From Bradyrhizobium sp. LTSP849 (GTDB taxonomy: Bacteria > Pseudomonadota > Alphaproteobacteria > Rhizobiales > Xanthobacteraceae): a stretch of DNA of 64,000 bases. Positions 25,589-34,357 of the stretch are shown here, piece by piece. Within the stretch, counting starts at the first letter, position 1. Each line of letters begins with the position of its first letter. The notes under the pieces are model-generated. The model was given only the letters and a program-made list of their open reading frames with translations, was not told where the DNA came from and did not search any database. The stretch covers positions 259,001-323,000 of the forward strand of contig NZ_JYMR01000018.1 in assembly GCF_000938255.1 (NCBI RefSeq), in the 5' to 3' direction. Made by a program: the position numbers and the translations under genes.

Positions 25589-26542
25589 CTAGATTCCGAA
25601 ATAGGACAGGGCGATCTTGATCGCGGACCGCGGTGTCGCTTTGAGCGATCGCCGCGCGACCATGCCGAGATAGGCGAGGGCGTCGCGATACCTGCCGAAG
25701 CGGACCGCCTGTGTCGCCGAATAGGTCACGAGATGAATTTCGGCCGCCTGCCGCAGCCGGGGCACGGCGTCGGCGGGCAGCTTGGTCAGGATCAAGTCAT
25801 CGCTGAAGATGCGCGTGACCGCCGGGAAGAAATCCTGCGGCGTCCGCACCGCTGCATTCATGGTGTTGGCCGTGTGCAGGCGATAGTCGAGCAGAAGTTT
25901 CGGCACGAATGCGAACTCGCCGAGCGCGGCGAGGCGGCACCAGCAATGCCAGTCCTCGCAATATTGAAGCGAGACGTCGAAGCCGCCGGTTGCCCGGAAC
26001 GCATCAGTGCGCACCAGCATGATGCCGCCATTGACGATGAAGTTGCCGCTGGCGAGCCGCTCGAGCACGTTGCCTGACGGCTTGCGGCGTCCCTTCAGGA
26101 GACCGCGCCGGCCGATCGGCCGGCCCGCACTGTCGATCGTGTTGTAGTCACCATAGACGAGGATCGCGTGCGGCGCGGCCTCGGCTGCCGCCAGCAGCGT
26201 CGTCACTGCGTCCGGCCGCAGGCGGTCGTCGGCATCGAGGAAGATCAGCCAGTCGCCGCGCGCGCTTCGTGCGCCGAGGTTTCGTGCGGCCGAGACGCCA
26301 GCGGCATCATTCATCATCAGGCGCAGCCGCGGATCGCGGATGGCCTGCACGAGTGCGATGGTGTCGTCGCTCGAGCCGTCGTCCACGACGATAATTTCGT
26401 CGACGCCATTCTGCGTCAGCGCGCTGTCGATGGCTTCGCCGATATAGGCCGCCGCATTCTTGGCCGGGATGACGACGGAAACCACAGGCGGCGTCGCGCG
26501 CGCGTCCGTCGCCGTGAGCGCGGCGGTCGGTGCTTCGAGCAT
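25589..26542 (-). CDS. Family 2 glycosyltransferase
   Basis: A family GT2 enzyme of about 317 residues. The opening VVSVVIPAKNAAAYIGEAIDS, then IIVVDDGSSDDT, and WLIFLDADDRLRPDAV with the DxD-type DADD motif are diagnostic. NGGIMLVRTDAF and YCEDWHCWCRLAALGEF are the later acceptor/base region. It would extend a surface polysaccharide. It is convergent with the preceding glycosyltransferase, its stop lying 18 bp from that gene's end. The start is uncertain: 26542 (MLEAPTAAL) is chosen, but an upstream ATG at 26614 gives 24 more Ser/Thr-rich residues. Neither has a strong ribosome site. Confidence 0.85.
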   Translation of the reverse strand: MLEAPTAALTATDARATPPVVSVVIPAKNAAAYIGEAIDSALTQNGVDEIIVVDDGSSDDTIALVQAIRDPRLRLMMNDAAGVSAARNLGARSARGDWLIFLDADDRLRPDAVTTLLAAAEAAPHAILVYGDYNTIDSAGRPIGRRGLLKGRRKPSGNVLERLASGNFIVNGGIMLVRTDAFRATGGFDVSLQYCEDWHCWCRLAALGEFAFVPKLLLDYRLHTANTMNAAVRTPQDFFPAVTRIFSDDLILTKLPADAVPRLRQAAEIHLVTYSATQAVRFGRYRDALAYLGMVARRSLKATPRSAIKIALSYFGI

Positions 26543-26789
26543 GGCATCGGCTACGGTCAAACGGTGGCTCGTCTTTAATGATCTGTTAACCAGGCTGCTT
26601 GTCGAAGCCGGCAATCCGCAGTCCTGGCTGACGCGGATGATACCCGCATAACCGTCAAATCGTTGCTGCGAAGGCCGGAGCGACCGCGGTTTCGTAGATT
26701 AGCGTTAAGCCTGTGACGTTAAGTCTGTCGCAGCTTTGAAGAGGTGCGACAGCCGGTCTCATGCGAGAATGTAGACCTGATTGCCGCGG

Positions 26790-27866
26790 ATGGACCCAGT
26801 GCCCGCAAAGACATTCGACTACGATCCCGACGCCATGGTTCTGAACCTCTTCTACGAGGACAAGGACGATCGCTGGTTTCCCGGCGACCGGCATCTGCGG
26901 CGCATGGCGCGACGCATGCTGTTCGGCGAGCCGCGCATGAGCGGACAACTTCGCGTGTTCCTCAATCTCTGTGCAGGGCTCGACCGGCTCGGCATTCGCT
27001 ACCGCGTCAACGACTACAGCTACATCGCGCGGCATCCCGAGGAAGTCGCCTGCATCATCGGCCGCATCTTCCTGCTCGACAAGTTCGCATGGAAGAACCC
27101 GATCCTGCTCGGGGTCGCCGCCCATAATCATCCGCTCGACGATCCCGACCTGTTCAAGCGGCTTCCGGTGAAGAAGGTCGTGGTGCCGGGCCCGTGGTAC
27201 GCCGACATGTACCGGCCGTATTGGCCCGACACCGAGGTCTGGCCGACCGGCATCGATACCGATCTCTGGGCGCCGTCGCGTCCGTCGCAAAAGACCGTCG
27301 ACGTCCTCATCTACGACAAGGTCAGTTGGGATCGCGATCGCTATGTGCCGGAGCTGATCGAGCCAATCCGCGCACGGCTCATCGAGGAGGGCCGCTCGTT
27401 CACCGAGCTGCGCTACGGCAGCTACAAGGAGGAAGACTATCAGGTGGCGCTGGCGCGTTCGCACGCGATGATCTTCCTGTGCCAGAACGAGAGCCAGGGC
27501 ATTGCCTATCAGCAGGCCCTGTCCTGCGGCGTGCCGGTGTTCGCCTGGGATCCCGGCGGCCCCTGGCGGGATCCCGACTACTATCCACATCGCGTCCAGT
27601 TCGCGCCGGTGTCCTCGGTGCCCTATTGGGACGACCGCTGCGGCATCAAGTTCGCCGACTGCACCGGCTTCGAAGCGCGCTGGGGGGATTTCTGGGCCGG
27701 ATGTGCCGCAGGCAAATTCGATCCGCGTGGCTATGTGCTGGACAATCTCACGCTGGAACGGCGCGCGCTGCAATATTACGAAATCGCGCGCAGCGTGGCG
27801 CGGCAGCAGAAGGTGCCTGCCGCCTCCGGCATGGTGGTTGACGGATGGTTAACGGGGATGGGTTAG
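26790..27866 (+). CDS. Glycosyltransferase (GT-B-like) of the polysaccharide cluster
   Basis: A 358-residue protein with the layout of a GT-B glycosyltransferase. The N-terminal half has a Rossmann-like set of strands (LCAGLDRLGIRYRVNDYSYI, ILLGVAAHNHPLDD), and the C-terminal half has the donor-binding region FLCQNESQGIAYQQALSCGVPVFAWDPGG near residues 225-255, where the Glu in the NESQG stretch corresponds to the family's ExxxxxxE region. KKVVVPGPWYADMY and WPTGIDTDLW are typical of group 1 enzymes. It probably transfers a sugar onto the growing polymer. It is divergent from the GT2 gene at 26542. ATG 26781 three codons earlier is an alternative start. Confidence 0.78.
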   Translation: MDPVPAKTFDYDPDAMVLNLFYEDKDDRWFPGDRHLRRMARRMLFGEPRMSGQLRVFLNLCAGLDRLGIRYRVNDYSYIARHPEEVACIIGRIFLLDKFAWKNPILLGVAAHNHPLDDPDLFKRLPVKKVVVPGPWYADMYRPYWPDTEVWPTGIDTDLWAPSRPSQKTVDVLIYDKVSWDRDRYVPELIEPIRARLIEEGRSFTELRYGSYKEEDYQVALARSHAMIFLCQNESQGIAYQQALSCGVPVFAWDPGGPWRDPDYYPHRVQFAPVSSVPYWDDRCGIKFADCTGFEARWGDFWAGCAAGKFDPRGYVLDNLTLERRALQYYEIARSVARQQKVPAASGMVVDGWLTGMG

Positions 27867-27905
27867 ACCCGGGACGTCCCTACCGTCCCATATCGGCCTT
27901 GAGGC

Positions 27906-29258
27906 ATGGATCGCAGCGCCGCAGACATGACTGACGTCGAGGCCCGATCGTTCGGACACGCAATCCGTCACGAGCTTGCGACGCTGAACGTTATGCAGAT
28001 GGCGCGCTGCCTGGTCGCGATGGTGGCCCTGCTGCTGGTGCTGGTGACGCTCAATCCCTTCCCAGATCTGCGCAGCGAGGACGTCGCCATCGTCGGCAGC
28101 GGACGCATGGCGCTGGACTACATCACCTTCGGCCTGTTGGCCGCAGTCGCGGTGCTGTTCGCTCTCGCCACCGATGCACCCTCGCTGAAGACCCTCGTCA
28201 CCCCGCTGCATCTCTGCTTCGTCGGCTGGATGCTGATCAATGTCGTCTTCTCCGAGAGCCGCGAGGTCTCGATCCAGCGATTCGTGCTCGCCGCCAGCGT
28301 GACCTCGCTCGCGGTGCTCCTGCCGCTGCTGCCGCCGACGCAGCGGAGCTTCAATTTGTGCCTCGGCGGCGCCGCGCTCGTGCTGCTGGTGCTGTGCTAT
28401 CTCGGCGTGGTCCTCGCCCCGCAATATGCGATCCACACCGCGCTCGATATCGCCGAGCCGATGCTTGCCGGCGACTGGCGAGGCACTTTTGGCCACAAGA
28501 ACGGCGCTTCGCCGGTGATGACCATTTTGGTCTATGTCGGCATTTACCTCAGCGCCGTCGGCTCCTTCGTGATGGGACCTGCGATCGCGGTCCTTGCCGG
28601 CATCTTCCTCATCTTCACCGGCGGCAAGACATCGTCGGTGCTGTGTCTCGCCATCTACGCCCTGGCGTCGCTGGTCTACGTCACGCGGAGCCTGTGGCTG
28701 AAGCGGATCATCTGCTTTGCGCCCCTGATCGTGATGAACCTGTTGACGGTCGGCAGCGTCGCAAGCCCCGCGCTGTCGTCCATCACGCGGGTGCTGCCGG
28801 TCGATCCGACCTTTACCGGCCGCTCCGACATCTGGGAGTTTGCGCTCTCGGCCGTGGCGGAAAAGCCGATCATCGGCCACGGCTATGCGGCGTTCTGGGA
28901 CGACGTCAGCGAGCGGCAGACCGCCAAGGGCGCCGAATGGGCGGTCTCCGCGGCGCACAGCCACAACAGCTATCTCGATCTCGCCATCACCATCGGCCTG
29001 CCGGGCCTGCTGCTCGTCATCCTGATCTTCGTTCTTGCGCCACTCCGCAATTTCCAGGCGACCCAGGCGCACAACCGCAGCAATGCGCTGGGCAAGCTGT
29101 TCCTGACCATCTGGCTGTTCGGCCTGTATTTCGGGACGACCGAGACCTTCCTGCTCGAACGGCAGAATCCGGTCTGGTTCATGTTCGCGCTTGCTGTCGC
29201 GGGACTGCATTTCCTAGCCAGGTTCCAATGCATCGCGCAGATGGAACCCGATCGCTGA
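27906..29258 (+). CDS. O-antigen ligase/polymerase-like membrane protein (Wzy/WaaL/ExoQ type)
   Basis: A 450-residue polytopic membrane protein with about 10-12 predicted helices and a large periplasmic loop between about residues 290 and 355. That loop has FTGRSDIWEFALSAVAEKPI, then GYAAFWDDV and AAHSHNSYLDLAITIGLPG, the Wzy_C signature with a conserved His before NSYLD. Proteins of this type either ligate a polysaccharide chain to lipid A core or polymerise repeat units in the periplasm. FGHKNGASPVM near residue 197 is another family marker. It is 39 bp downstream of the glycosyltransferase on the same strand. Whether it is ligase or polymerase cannot be told from sequence. ATG 27927 is an alternative start. 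Confidence 0.85.
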   Translation: MDRSAADMTDVEARSFGHAIRHELATLNVMQMARCLVAMVALLLVLVTLNPFPDLRSEDVAIVGSGRMALDYITFGLLAAVAVLFALATDAPSLKTLVTPLHLCFVGWMLINVVFSESREVSIQRFVLAASVTSLAVLLPLLPPTQRSFNLCLGGAALVLLVLCYLGVVLAPQYAIHTALDIAEPMLAGDWRGTFGHKNGASPVMTILVYVGIYLSAVGSFVMGPAIAVLAGIFLIFTGGKTSSVLCLAIYALASLVYVTRSLWLKRIICFAPLIVMNLLTVGSVASPALSSITRVLPVDPTFTGRSDIWEFALSAVAEKPIIGHGYAAFWDDVSERQTAKGAEWAVSAAHSHNSYLDLAITIGLPGLLLVILIFVLAPLRNFQATQAHNRSNALGKLFLTIWLFGLYFGTTETFLLERQNPVWFMFALAVAGLHFLARFQCIAQMEPDR

Positions 29259-29408
29259 CAGCTTGTCGCAGTCGCGCGTTCCAAATCGGGACATGAGAGA
29301 CATTGTGCGCGCAGTGACGGTATCGGTAACGATAAGCAGCGACGTAACTTGTGGTCTGCGACAAAACATAATCTATCTGGAAATGTTCAGTAACTGTATG
29401 CCCCGCGA

Positions 29409-30557
29409 ATGGCGTTTGTCAGCCTCGAGCAACTAAACGATCGGGTGTCCTCCAGCACGTCGGGAATCTCAGTCGATTTCATGCGTGACTGGCGACGGGC
29501 CGCGTTGCGCCTGAACGCGGGCCATCGCACCGCTTTCCAGCATGGTTACTGGCTCGACGCCTGGTACGAGGCGTTTCACGGCGTCCCGCCGTTGATCGCC
29601 GTGATCTCCGATGCCACGACCGGCAAGGACATCGCGGTAGTGCCGATGATCAGCCACACCAGGCGCGGCATCCGCGTCGTCGAGTTTGCCGATCTCGGGG
29701 TCTCCGACAACAACGCGCCGATCCTGGCCTGTGACGCCACGTCCGACACGGCCGGTGCGGAGGCGATCAGCGCTGCGCTGGTCGATGGCTTGCGCGCTCT
29801 GCCCGATCGCTTCGACGTGCTGCGCCTGAAGAAGATGCCGGCCCATGTCGGCGGCAAGCCGAACCCGCTGCTGGCGCTTGGCCGTCCCGGATCCTGCTCG
29901 CTCAACGGCAACCTCGTGCTGACGGGCGACGACTATGCGGACTACCAGGCGTCGATCAAGCGGATGCAGATGCCGCGCTGCTGGCGCGTGTTCGGCCGCC
30001 ATGCCGGCGCGCGGTTCGAGATCGCCACGGATGCCGCCCGCGCGCACGAGCTTCTCGACGTGATGGATGTCCAGCAGCAGGAGCGCATGCAGAAGCTCGG
30101 CTCGCGGTTTGTCCTCAACGACGATGCGCACGCCAGCTTCTACCGCGACGTGGTGCGGCAGGGGGTCGCGGAAGGTTATGCGATCGTCTCGGCGCTCGTC
30201 TGCGACGACGGCATCGTCGCCACCACGCTCGGCGTCAGATACGGCGCGACCTATTTTCTGTTGCGCATCGGTCATGCCGGCAAGCCGTGGGCGAGTTGCT
30301 CGCCGGGGCTGCTCGTGACCGAGCGCACCATGGCGGCGCTGCATGAACAGGGCGTGCGGCGCTTCGATCTCAGCATCGGCAACCACGACTACAAGCGCCG
30401 CTTCGGCGCCGAGCCGGTCCCGCTGACCGATGTCAGTGTCGCGCTGTCCTGGCGCGGGCTGCCTTACGTGCTGCGCGACCATGCCGCGCAGGGCCTGCGC
30501 CGCCATCCGAAGCTCGCGGCCTTTGCCGCACGCGCGATGGGCAAGGGCGCGCGTTAA
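29409..30557 (+). CDS. CelD/BcsL-family acetyltransferase (GNAT fold)
   Basis: A 382-residue protein of the CelD (also BcsL) group: two GNAT-type domains arranged as in FemAB enzymes. The segment TAFQHGYWLDAWYEAFHG in the N-terminal part and FDVLRLKKMPAHVGG, then CSPGLLVTERTMAALHEQGVRRFDLSIGNHDYKRRFG in the second half are diagnostic. Such proteins transfer acyl groups and occur within cellulose or exopolysaccharide loci, where they are thought to modify the polymer or its precursor. It has no signal peptide, so it should act in the cytoplasm. It comes after the ligase/polymerase gene with a 150-bp gap, so may have its own promoter. The donor acyl-CoA and acceptor are unknown. Confidence 0.82.
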   Translation: MAFVSLEQLNDRVSSSTSGISVDFMRDWRRAALRLNAGHRTAFQHGYWLDAWYEAFHGVPPLIAVISDATTGKDIAVVPMISHTRRGIRVVEFADLGVSDNNAPILACDATSDTAGAEAISAALVDGLRALPDRFDVLRLKKMPAHVGGKPNPLLALGRPGSCSLNGNLVLTGDDYADYQASIKRMQMPRCWRVFGRHAGARFEIATDAARAHELLDVMDVQQQERMQKLGSRFVLNDDAHASFYRDVVRQGVAEGYAIVSALVCDDGIVATTLGVRYGATYFLLRIGHAGKPWASCSPGLLVTERTMAALHEQGVRRFDLSIGNHDYKRRFGAEPVPLTDVSVALSWRGLPYVLRDHAAQGLRRHPKLAAFAARAMGKGAR

Positions 30558-30638
30558 AGCGCGCGGCGCCCTGGTTGCAGCGGTTACTCGCATGTCGCAA
30601 TCGTTGTGCTATCGTTGCCTCCGCAGCCCGGAGGCGAC

Positions 30639-31523
30639 ATGGACGATCGTTCGGACAAATATCGCGCGTTCTATGCGCAGTTGATCTGCGCCGCGGCCAA
30701 GACTACCGATCCCCGTATCGAGCAGGCGTTTCGCAACGTGAGGCGCGAGACCTTCGCGGGCCCCGGGCCGTGGTCGATTTCGTTCGGAGGGCATCCCTAT
30801 GTCGTGACGCCCGACGATGATCCCGCCTTTCTCTATCAGAACGCGCTGCTGGCTCTGGATCCGGAGCGCGGCGTCAACATCGGCATGCCCAGCGCGCACG
30901 CTTATTGGCTCAGCGGCTGTGGCGTGAAGGAAGGTGAGACCGTGCTCCAGATCGGCGCGGGCACCGGCTACTACACCGCCATTCTCGCCGCGCTCGTCGG
31001 TCCCGGTGGCGGGGTCTATGCCTATGAAATCGACGAACGCCTGGCGGCGCTCGCGCGCGAGAATTTGAAAGACATCGCTGAGGTCGAGTTGCGCGAGCGC
31101 TCGGGCATCGCGTCTGATCTTCCCAGCGTCGACGTGATTTATGTCTGTGCCGGCGCGGCGCAGCCGGCCATGGAATGGCTCGCGGCGTTGCGACCCGGCG
31201 GCCGGCTGATATTTCCGTTGGCGCCGGAGGGTGTGCTCGGCGGCATGCTGATGATTACGCGCCCAAACGAGGGTACGGCCTGGCCGGCCAAATTCTTGGG
31301 GCGGGCCCAGTTCATCGGCTGCGCAGGACTTCAGGATGCGGATGCCGGCCGGCGGTTGGCCGAGGCGTTCGCCAAAGGCTGGGAACGTGTGCCGTCGCTG
31401 CGGAGAGGGGACGTGCCCGACGAGACCTGCTGGTTTGCCGGCGACGGCTGGTGGCTTTCAACTGCACCCGCCTCGGCGCCGGCGGTCGACATGCCACCGC
31501 ACGCGGATCTCACACAGGCCTAA
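30639..31523 (+). CDS. Protein-L-isoaspartate O-methyltransferase-like methyltransferase
   Basis: A 294-residue SAM-dependent methyltransferase of the PCMT family. The SAM motif is VLQIGAGTGYYTAILAALVG near residues 107-126, followed by VYAYEIDERLAALARENL and an acidic loop VDVIYVCAGA. Its N-terminus (RIEQAFRNVRRETFAGPG) resembles the start of PCMT enzymes. Canonical PCMT repairs isoaspartyl residues in damaged proteins; the 80-residue C-terminal extension and the polysaccharide surroundings make a different acceptor possible. The start was placed at 30639, where GGAGG lies five bases upstream, instead of an upstream ATG with no ribosome site. A palindromic repeat follows the stop. Confidence 0.82.
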   Translation: MDDRSDKYRAFYAQLICAAAKTTDPRIEQAFRNVRRETFAGPGPWSISFGGHPYVVTPDDDPAFLYQNALLALDPERGVNIGMPSAHAYWLSGCGVKEGETVLQIGAGTGYYTAILAALVGPGGGVYAYEIDERLAALARENLKDIAEVELRERSGIASDLPSVDVIYVCAGAAQPAMEWLAALRPGGRLIFPLAPEGVLGGMLMITRPNEGTAWPAKFLGRAQFIGCAGLQDADAGRRLAEAFAKGWERVPSLRRGDVPDETCWFAGDGWWLSTAPASAPAVDMPPHADLTQA

Positions 31524-31579
31524 AGCATGATCCGGAAAAGTGCGCCGCGGTTTTCCGAAAAGATCATGCTCAAAAAATA
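31524..31579. repeat. Palindromic intergenic repeat, family 2 (copy 1)
   Basis: An imperfect palindrome beginning AGCATGATCCGGAAAAG and ending CCGAAAAGATCATGCTC. The same element occurs at 42921-42978, and longer variants with an internal ACCGCGTTAGCGCAAA-like insertion occur at 36777-36842 and 59869-59945. All four lie directly behind stop codons or before gene starts. The stem could act as a transcription terminator or mRNA stabiliser. It is unrelated in sequence to the GTAG-headed REPs. Confidence 0.8.
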
Positions 31580-31584
31580 ACGCC

Positions 31585-31719
31585 TCACGATCCCGTGCAT
31601 CCGGCGCAGTGAAACCGGCCGCGGGAGGCGCGGAATAGGCTGCGGCAATACCAGCGGCGCGTCAGCGCCTGGACCGGCCTGCGGATCATCTGCGCCATCA
31701 AGAGAATTTCGAAAGCCAT
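31585..31719 (-). CDS. Small 44-residue protein (predicted)
   Basis: A short frame with unusually good translation signals: the ATG at 31719 has a perfect AGGAG exactly eight bases upstream (31728-31732). The predicted product starts MAFEILLMAQMI, a short hydrophobic helix, followed by a strongly basic, Arg-rich stretch (SLFRASRGRF) and a C-terminal HCAGC motif. The amphipathic-basic layout could associate with membrane or nucleic acid; the two close cysteines could bind metal. A longer frame starting at 31791 exists but has no ribosome site. It follows repeat copy 1 and precedes wrbA on the same strand. Unrecognised. Confidence 0.45.
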   Translation of the reverse strand: MAFEILLMAQMIRRPVQALTRRWYCRSLFRASRGRFHCAGCTGS

Positions 31720-31834
31720 ACGCGTCGCTCCTGCAACGATAGATAGGGCGGCATTCCCGAACGAGAATGCCGCCCAAATCGCATCAGCCATGCAGAGGAT
31801 CGCGAAGCTTAATGGTGAACCTTAGCCATGAAGC

Positions 31835-32434
31835 TTAGCCATGAAGCTTCTTGGCCGTCTCCGCGATTGCGCGCCCCTGATAGCGCGCGCCCGCGAGCTC
31901 GTTGGCGCTCGGCTGGCGGCTGCCGTCGCCGCCGGTGATCGTGGTGGCGCCATAGGGTGCACCGCCGGTGACTTCGTCGAGCTTCATCTGGCCGGCAAAG
32001 CCGTAGTTCAGGCCGACGATGGTCATGCCGAAGTGCAGCAGGTTGGTGATGATCGAGAACAGTGTGGTCTCCTGGCCGCCATGCTGGGTCGCGGTCGCGG
32101 TGAAGGCGCCGCCGACCTTGCCGTGCAGCGCGCCCTTCATCCAGAGGCCGCCAGCCTGGTCGAGGAAGTTCGCCATCTGCGAGGACATCCGGCCGAAGCG
32201 GGTGCCGGTGCCGACGATGATCGCGTCGTAATTGGCGAGATCCTCGATCTTGGCGACGGGCGCGGCCTGGTCGACCTTGTAGTACGAGGCCTTGGCGACC
32301 TCGGCTGGCACCAGCTCGGGCACGCGCTTGATGTCGACGGTCGCGCCGGCTTCGCGCGCGCCTTCAGCGACGGCATTGGCCATCGCTTCGATGTGGCCAT
32401 AGGCGGAATAATAGAGGACGAGAACTTTGGTCAT
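31835..32434 (-). CDS. wrbA: NAD(P)H:quinone oxidoreductase, WrbA family
   Basis: A 199-residue flavodoxin-like quinone reductase. It opens [23 protein letters not shown], the FMN-phosphate loop of WrbA, continues [24 protein letters not shown] with the FMN isoalloxazine contacts, and has the WrbA-specific [21 protein letters not shown] insertion. The C-terminus ([20 protein letters not shown]) is also diagnostic. It reduces quinones by two electrons with NAD(P)H, protecting against redox cycling. The reading frame extends upstream, but MTKVLVLYY at 32434 is the conserved start with a GGAGACC ribosome site. It shares a strand and short gap with pirin, and the divergent LysR gene at 33292 probably regulates both. 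Confidence 0.95.
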   Translation of the reverse strand: MTKVLVLYYSAYGHIEAMANAVAEGAREAGATVDIKRVPELVPAEVAKASYYKVDQAAPVAKIEDLANYDAIIVGTGTRFGRMSSQMANFLDQAGGLWMKGALHGKVGGAFTATATQHGGQETTLFSIITNLLHFGMTIVGLNYGFAGQMKLDEVTGGAPYGATTITGGDGSRQPSANELAGARYQGRAIAETAKKLHG

Positions 32435-32481
32435 GGGTGGTCTCCGTTGGGATTGAGCGAGATGATGGGTTGCTTGGATCG

Positions 32482-33180
32482 TTACGCCGCGTCGACGAGC
32501 ACGAGCTCGGAATCCTCCAGAGCCGTGATCTTCAGCCTGGCCTCGCCGCGGATTGCGGCGCCGTCGCGGGCGTTGACGCGCACGCCGTTGATCTCGACGG
32601 CACCTGCGGCCGGCACCAGATAGAGGTTCCGTGACCTCTCGGGCTCGTACTCCGCGCTCTCGCCGGCCTTCAGCGTGGTGGCGAGCACCCGCGCATCGGC
32701 GCGGATCGGCAGAGCGTCCTTGTCGTTCGCGTCGCCACTGGCGATGGTGACGAGCTTGCCCGAGCGGTCCGCCTTCGGGAACGGCTTTGAACCCCAGGTC
32801 GGCTGGCCGCCGCGCGCAGTCGGTTCGATCCAGATCTGGAAGATCCGGGTCTTGGTCGGCTCGAGATTGTATTCGGAGTGGCGGATACCGCTGCCGGCGC
32901 TCATCACCTGCACGTCGCCCGCTTCGGTGCGCCCTTCGTTGCCGAGGCTGTCCTGATGGGTGATCGCGCCTTCGCGCACATAAGTGATGATTTCCATGTT
33001 GGCGTGGGGATGAGCCGGGAAGCCGCTGTTCGGCGCGATCTCGTCGTCGTTCCACACCCGCAAGGCGCCGTGACCCATGTTGCTCGGGTCATAGTGGTCC
33101 GCGAAGGAGAAATGATGCTTGGCCTTGAGCCAGCCGTGGTCGGCGCCGCCGAGCTTGTTGAAAGGTCTGAGTTCGATCAT
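32482..33180 (-). CDS. Pirin-family protein (cupin, possible quercetin dioxygenase)
   Basis: A 232-residue bicupin of the pirin family. The N-terminal cupin carries the metal site: [15 protein letters not shown] with two His and the following Glu, then [16 protein letters not shown] with a third His. The C-terminal cupin lacks a full site, as usual. Bacterial pirins such as YhaK or YhhW have quercetin dioxygenase activity or act as redox sensors. The start at 33180 ([10 protein letters not shown]) is the family opening, with AGGA eight bases upstream; a longer frame adds unrelated residues. With WrbA downstream (47 bp) it makes a small quinone/electrophile response unit under the divergent LysR regulator. 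Confidence 0.9.
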   Translation of the reverse strand: MIELRPFNKLGGADHGWLKAKHHFSFADHYDPSNMGHGALRVWNDDEIAPNSGFPAHPHANMEIITYVREGAITHQDSLGNEGRTEAGDVQVMSAGSGIRHSEYNLEPTKTRIFQIWIEPTARGGQPTWGSKPFPKADRSGKLVTIASGDANDKDALPIRADARVLATTLKAGESAEYEPERSRNLYLVPAAGAVEINGVRVNARDGAAIRGEARLKITALEDSELVLVDAA

Positions 33181-33291
33181 TTGCGTAATCCTGAATGTCT
33201 GATGACCCTTGGATAAGCCTCCGCCTGTGGTATAGAAATAGAAACTGTTGAAACACATTGTTTCCTTAAACATCCTAATTGGTCGGCTCCC

Positions 33292-34227
33292 ATGGCAAAA
33301 CTCCCGGATTTCGAGGCGCTCGCGATTTTCGCAAAAGTCGTGGAATTACGGTCGTTTGCGGCGGCCGCGAGCGAGCTTGTGATGTCGAAAGCGACGGTGT
33401 CCAAGGCGGTGACGCGGCTGGAGGAGCGGCTCGGCGCCCGGCTGTTCAATCGCACCTCGCGCCGCCTCGCGCTGACCGATGCCGGGCACAAGCTCGCCGA
33501 ACGCGCGACGCGCCTGCTCTCGGACGGCGAGGCGGCGGAGAACGAGGCGCTGGCGCAATCGGTGGCGCCGCGCGGGCTGGTGCGGCTCGCCGTGCCCATG
33601 ACGTTCGGCATCAAGGCGGTGGCGCCGCTGTTGCCGGAGTTTTTCGAGACCTATCCGGAAGTCTCGGTCGATCTGCATTTGAGCGATGCGACCATCGACC
33701 TGATCGGCGAGGGCTTTGACATGGCGGTGCGGATTGCGCGGCTGCCGGACTCGTCGTTGATCGCGCGACGTCTCTTCACCATGCCGCGCTTCACGGTGGC
33801 CGCGCCGTCCTATCTCAAGCGCCACGGCCGGCCGACGCATCCGATGCATCTGGCCGAGCACAAATGCTTCAGCTACGCCTACCTCACCACGCCCAACATC
33901 TGGCACTACACCAATGCGGCCGGCGAGCAGGCCAGCGTGCGGCCGGGCGGCCAGCTCCGCGTCAACAATGGCGAAGCGGTGATGCCGACGCTGATCGCCG
34001 GCCTCGGCATCGCCGAGCTTCCGGAATTCATCGTCGGTGACGCCATCGCCTCCGGCGAGGTCGAAGTGATCCTGAAGGACTGGAAGCAGGCCGAAGGCGC
34101 CGTGCATCTGGTGACCCCGCCCGGCGGCCCGCGCCCCGCGCGCGTCGAAGCCCTCGGTGATTTTCTCGCGGCGAAGCTGCCGGGCACGTGCAAGCGGCAG
34201 CCGAAGAAGGGCGGGAAGGCGGGGTAG
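33292..34227 (+). CDS. LysR-family transcriptional regulator (divergent to pirin-wrbA)
   Basis: A 311-residue LysR regulator. Residues 1-62 hold the helix-turn-helix (FAKVVELRSFAAAASELVMS, then VSKAVTRLEERLGARLFNRT). The effector domain spans about 92-295, with DLHLSDATIDLIGEGFDMAVR in the first subdomain. It has a Lys-rich C-terminal tail. Its gene is divergent from pirin-wrbA across 111 bp, which contains the AT-rich block GTATAGAAATAGAAACTG near 33230 where a promoter is likely. The probable effector is a quinone, electrophile or phenol, by association with WrbA and pirin. This regulator is a close relative in style of the one at 4044 but does not share its operator motif. Confidence 0.88.
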   Translation: MAKLPDFEALAIFAKVVELRSFAAAASELVMSKATVSKAVTRLEERLGARLFNRTSRRLALTDAGHKLAERATRLLSDGEAAENEALAQSVAPRGLVRLAVPMTFGIKAVAPLLPEFFETYPEVSVDLHLSDATIDLIGEGFDMAVRIARLPDSSLIARRLFTMPRFTVAAPSYLKRHGRPTHPMHLAEHKCFSYAYLTTPNIWHYTNAAGEQASVRPGGQLRVNNGEAVMPTLIAGLGIAELPEFIVGDAIASGEVEVILKDWKQAEGAVHLVTPPGGPRPARVEALGDFLAAKLPGTCKRQPKKGGKAG

Positions 34228-34234
34228 ATCCTTT

Positions 34235-34334
34235 GGTGGGCACGGCGCTTCGCGCCTTTGCCCATCCCACAAAATCTCGCTAGTCTATCGTCCGCGCAAG
34301 CTGCCGTAGGGTGGGCAAGGCGAAGCGTGCCCAC
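34235..34334. repeat. Two REP arms upstream of the RAYT gene
   Basis: A right-oriented arm (GTGGGCACGGCGC...TTTGCCCATCCCAC, 34235-34270) and a left-type arm (GTAGGGTGGGCAAGGCGAAGC, 34305-34334) lie just upstream of the transposase start at 34358. Both are hairpins of the same family as those at 195, 4972 and 10645. They differ slightly from the intergenic pairs, with GTAG heads conserved only in the second. They would mark the 5-prime boundary of a RAYT locus. Confidence 0.82.
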
Positions 34335-34357
34335 GACTTTGTCTGAGGGAATCGCAA

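Noticed and set aside
27849..29210. Long minus-strand open frame opposite the O-antigen-ligase-like gene
   Set aside because: Antisense translation of a polytopic membrane protein yields a charged hydrophilic pattern typical of shadows.
31520..31777. Longer minus-strand frame in another register over the 31585-31719 gene
   Set aside because: No ribosome site and its C-terminal part is translated from the palindromic repeat. The in-register 44-residue frame has the better signals.
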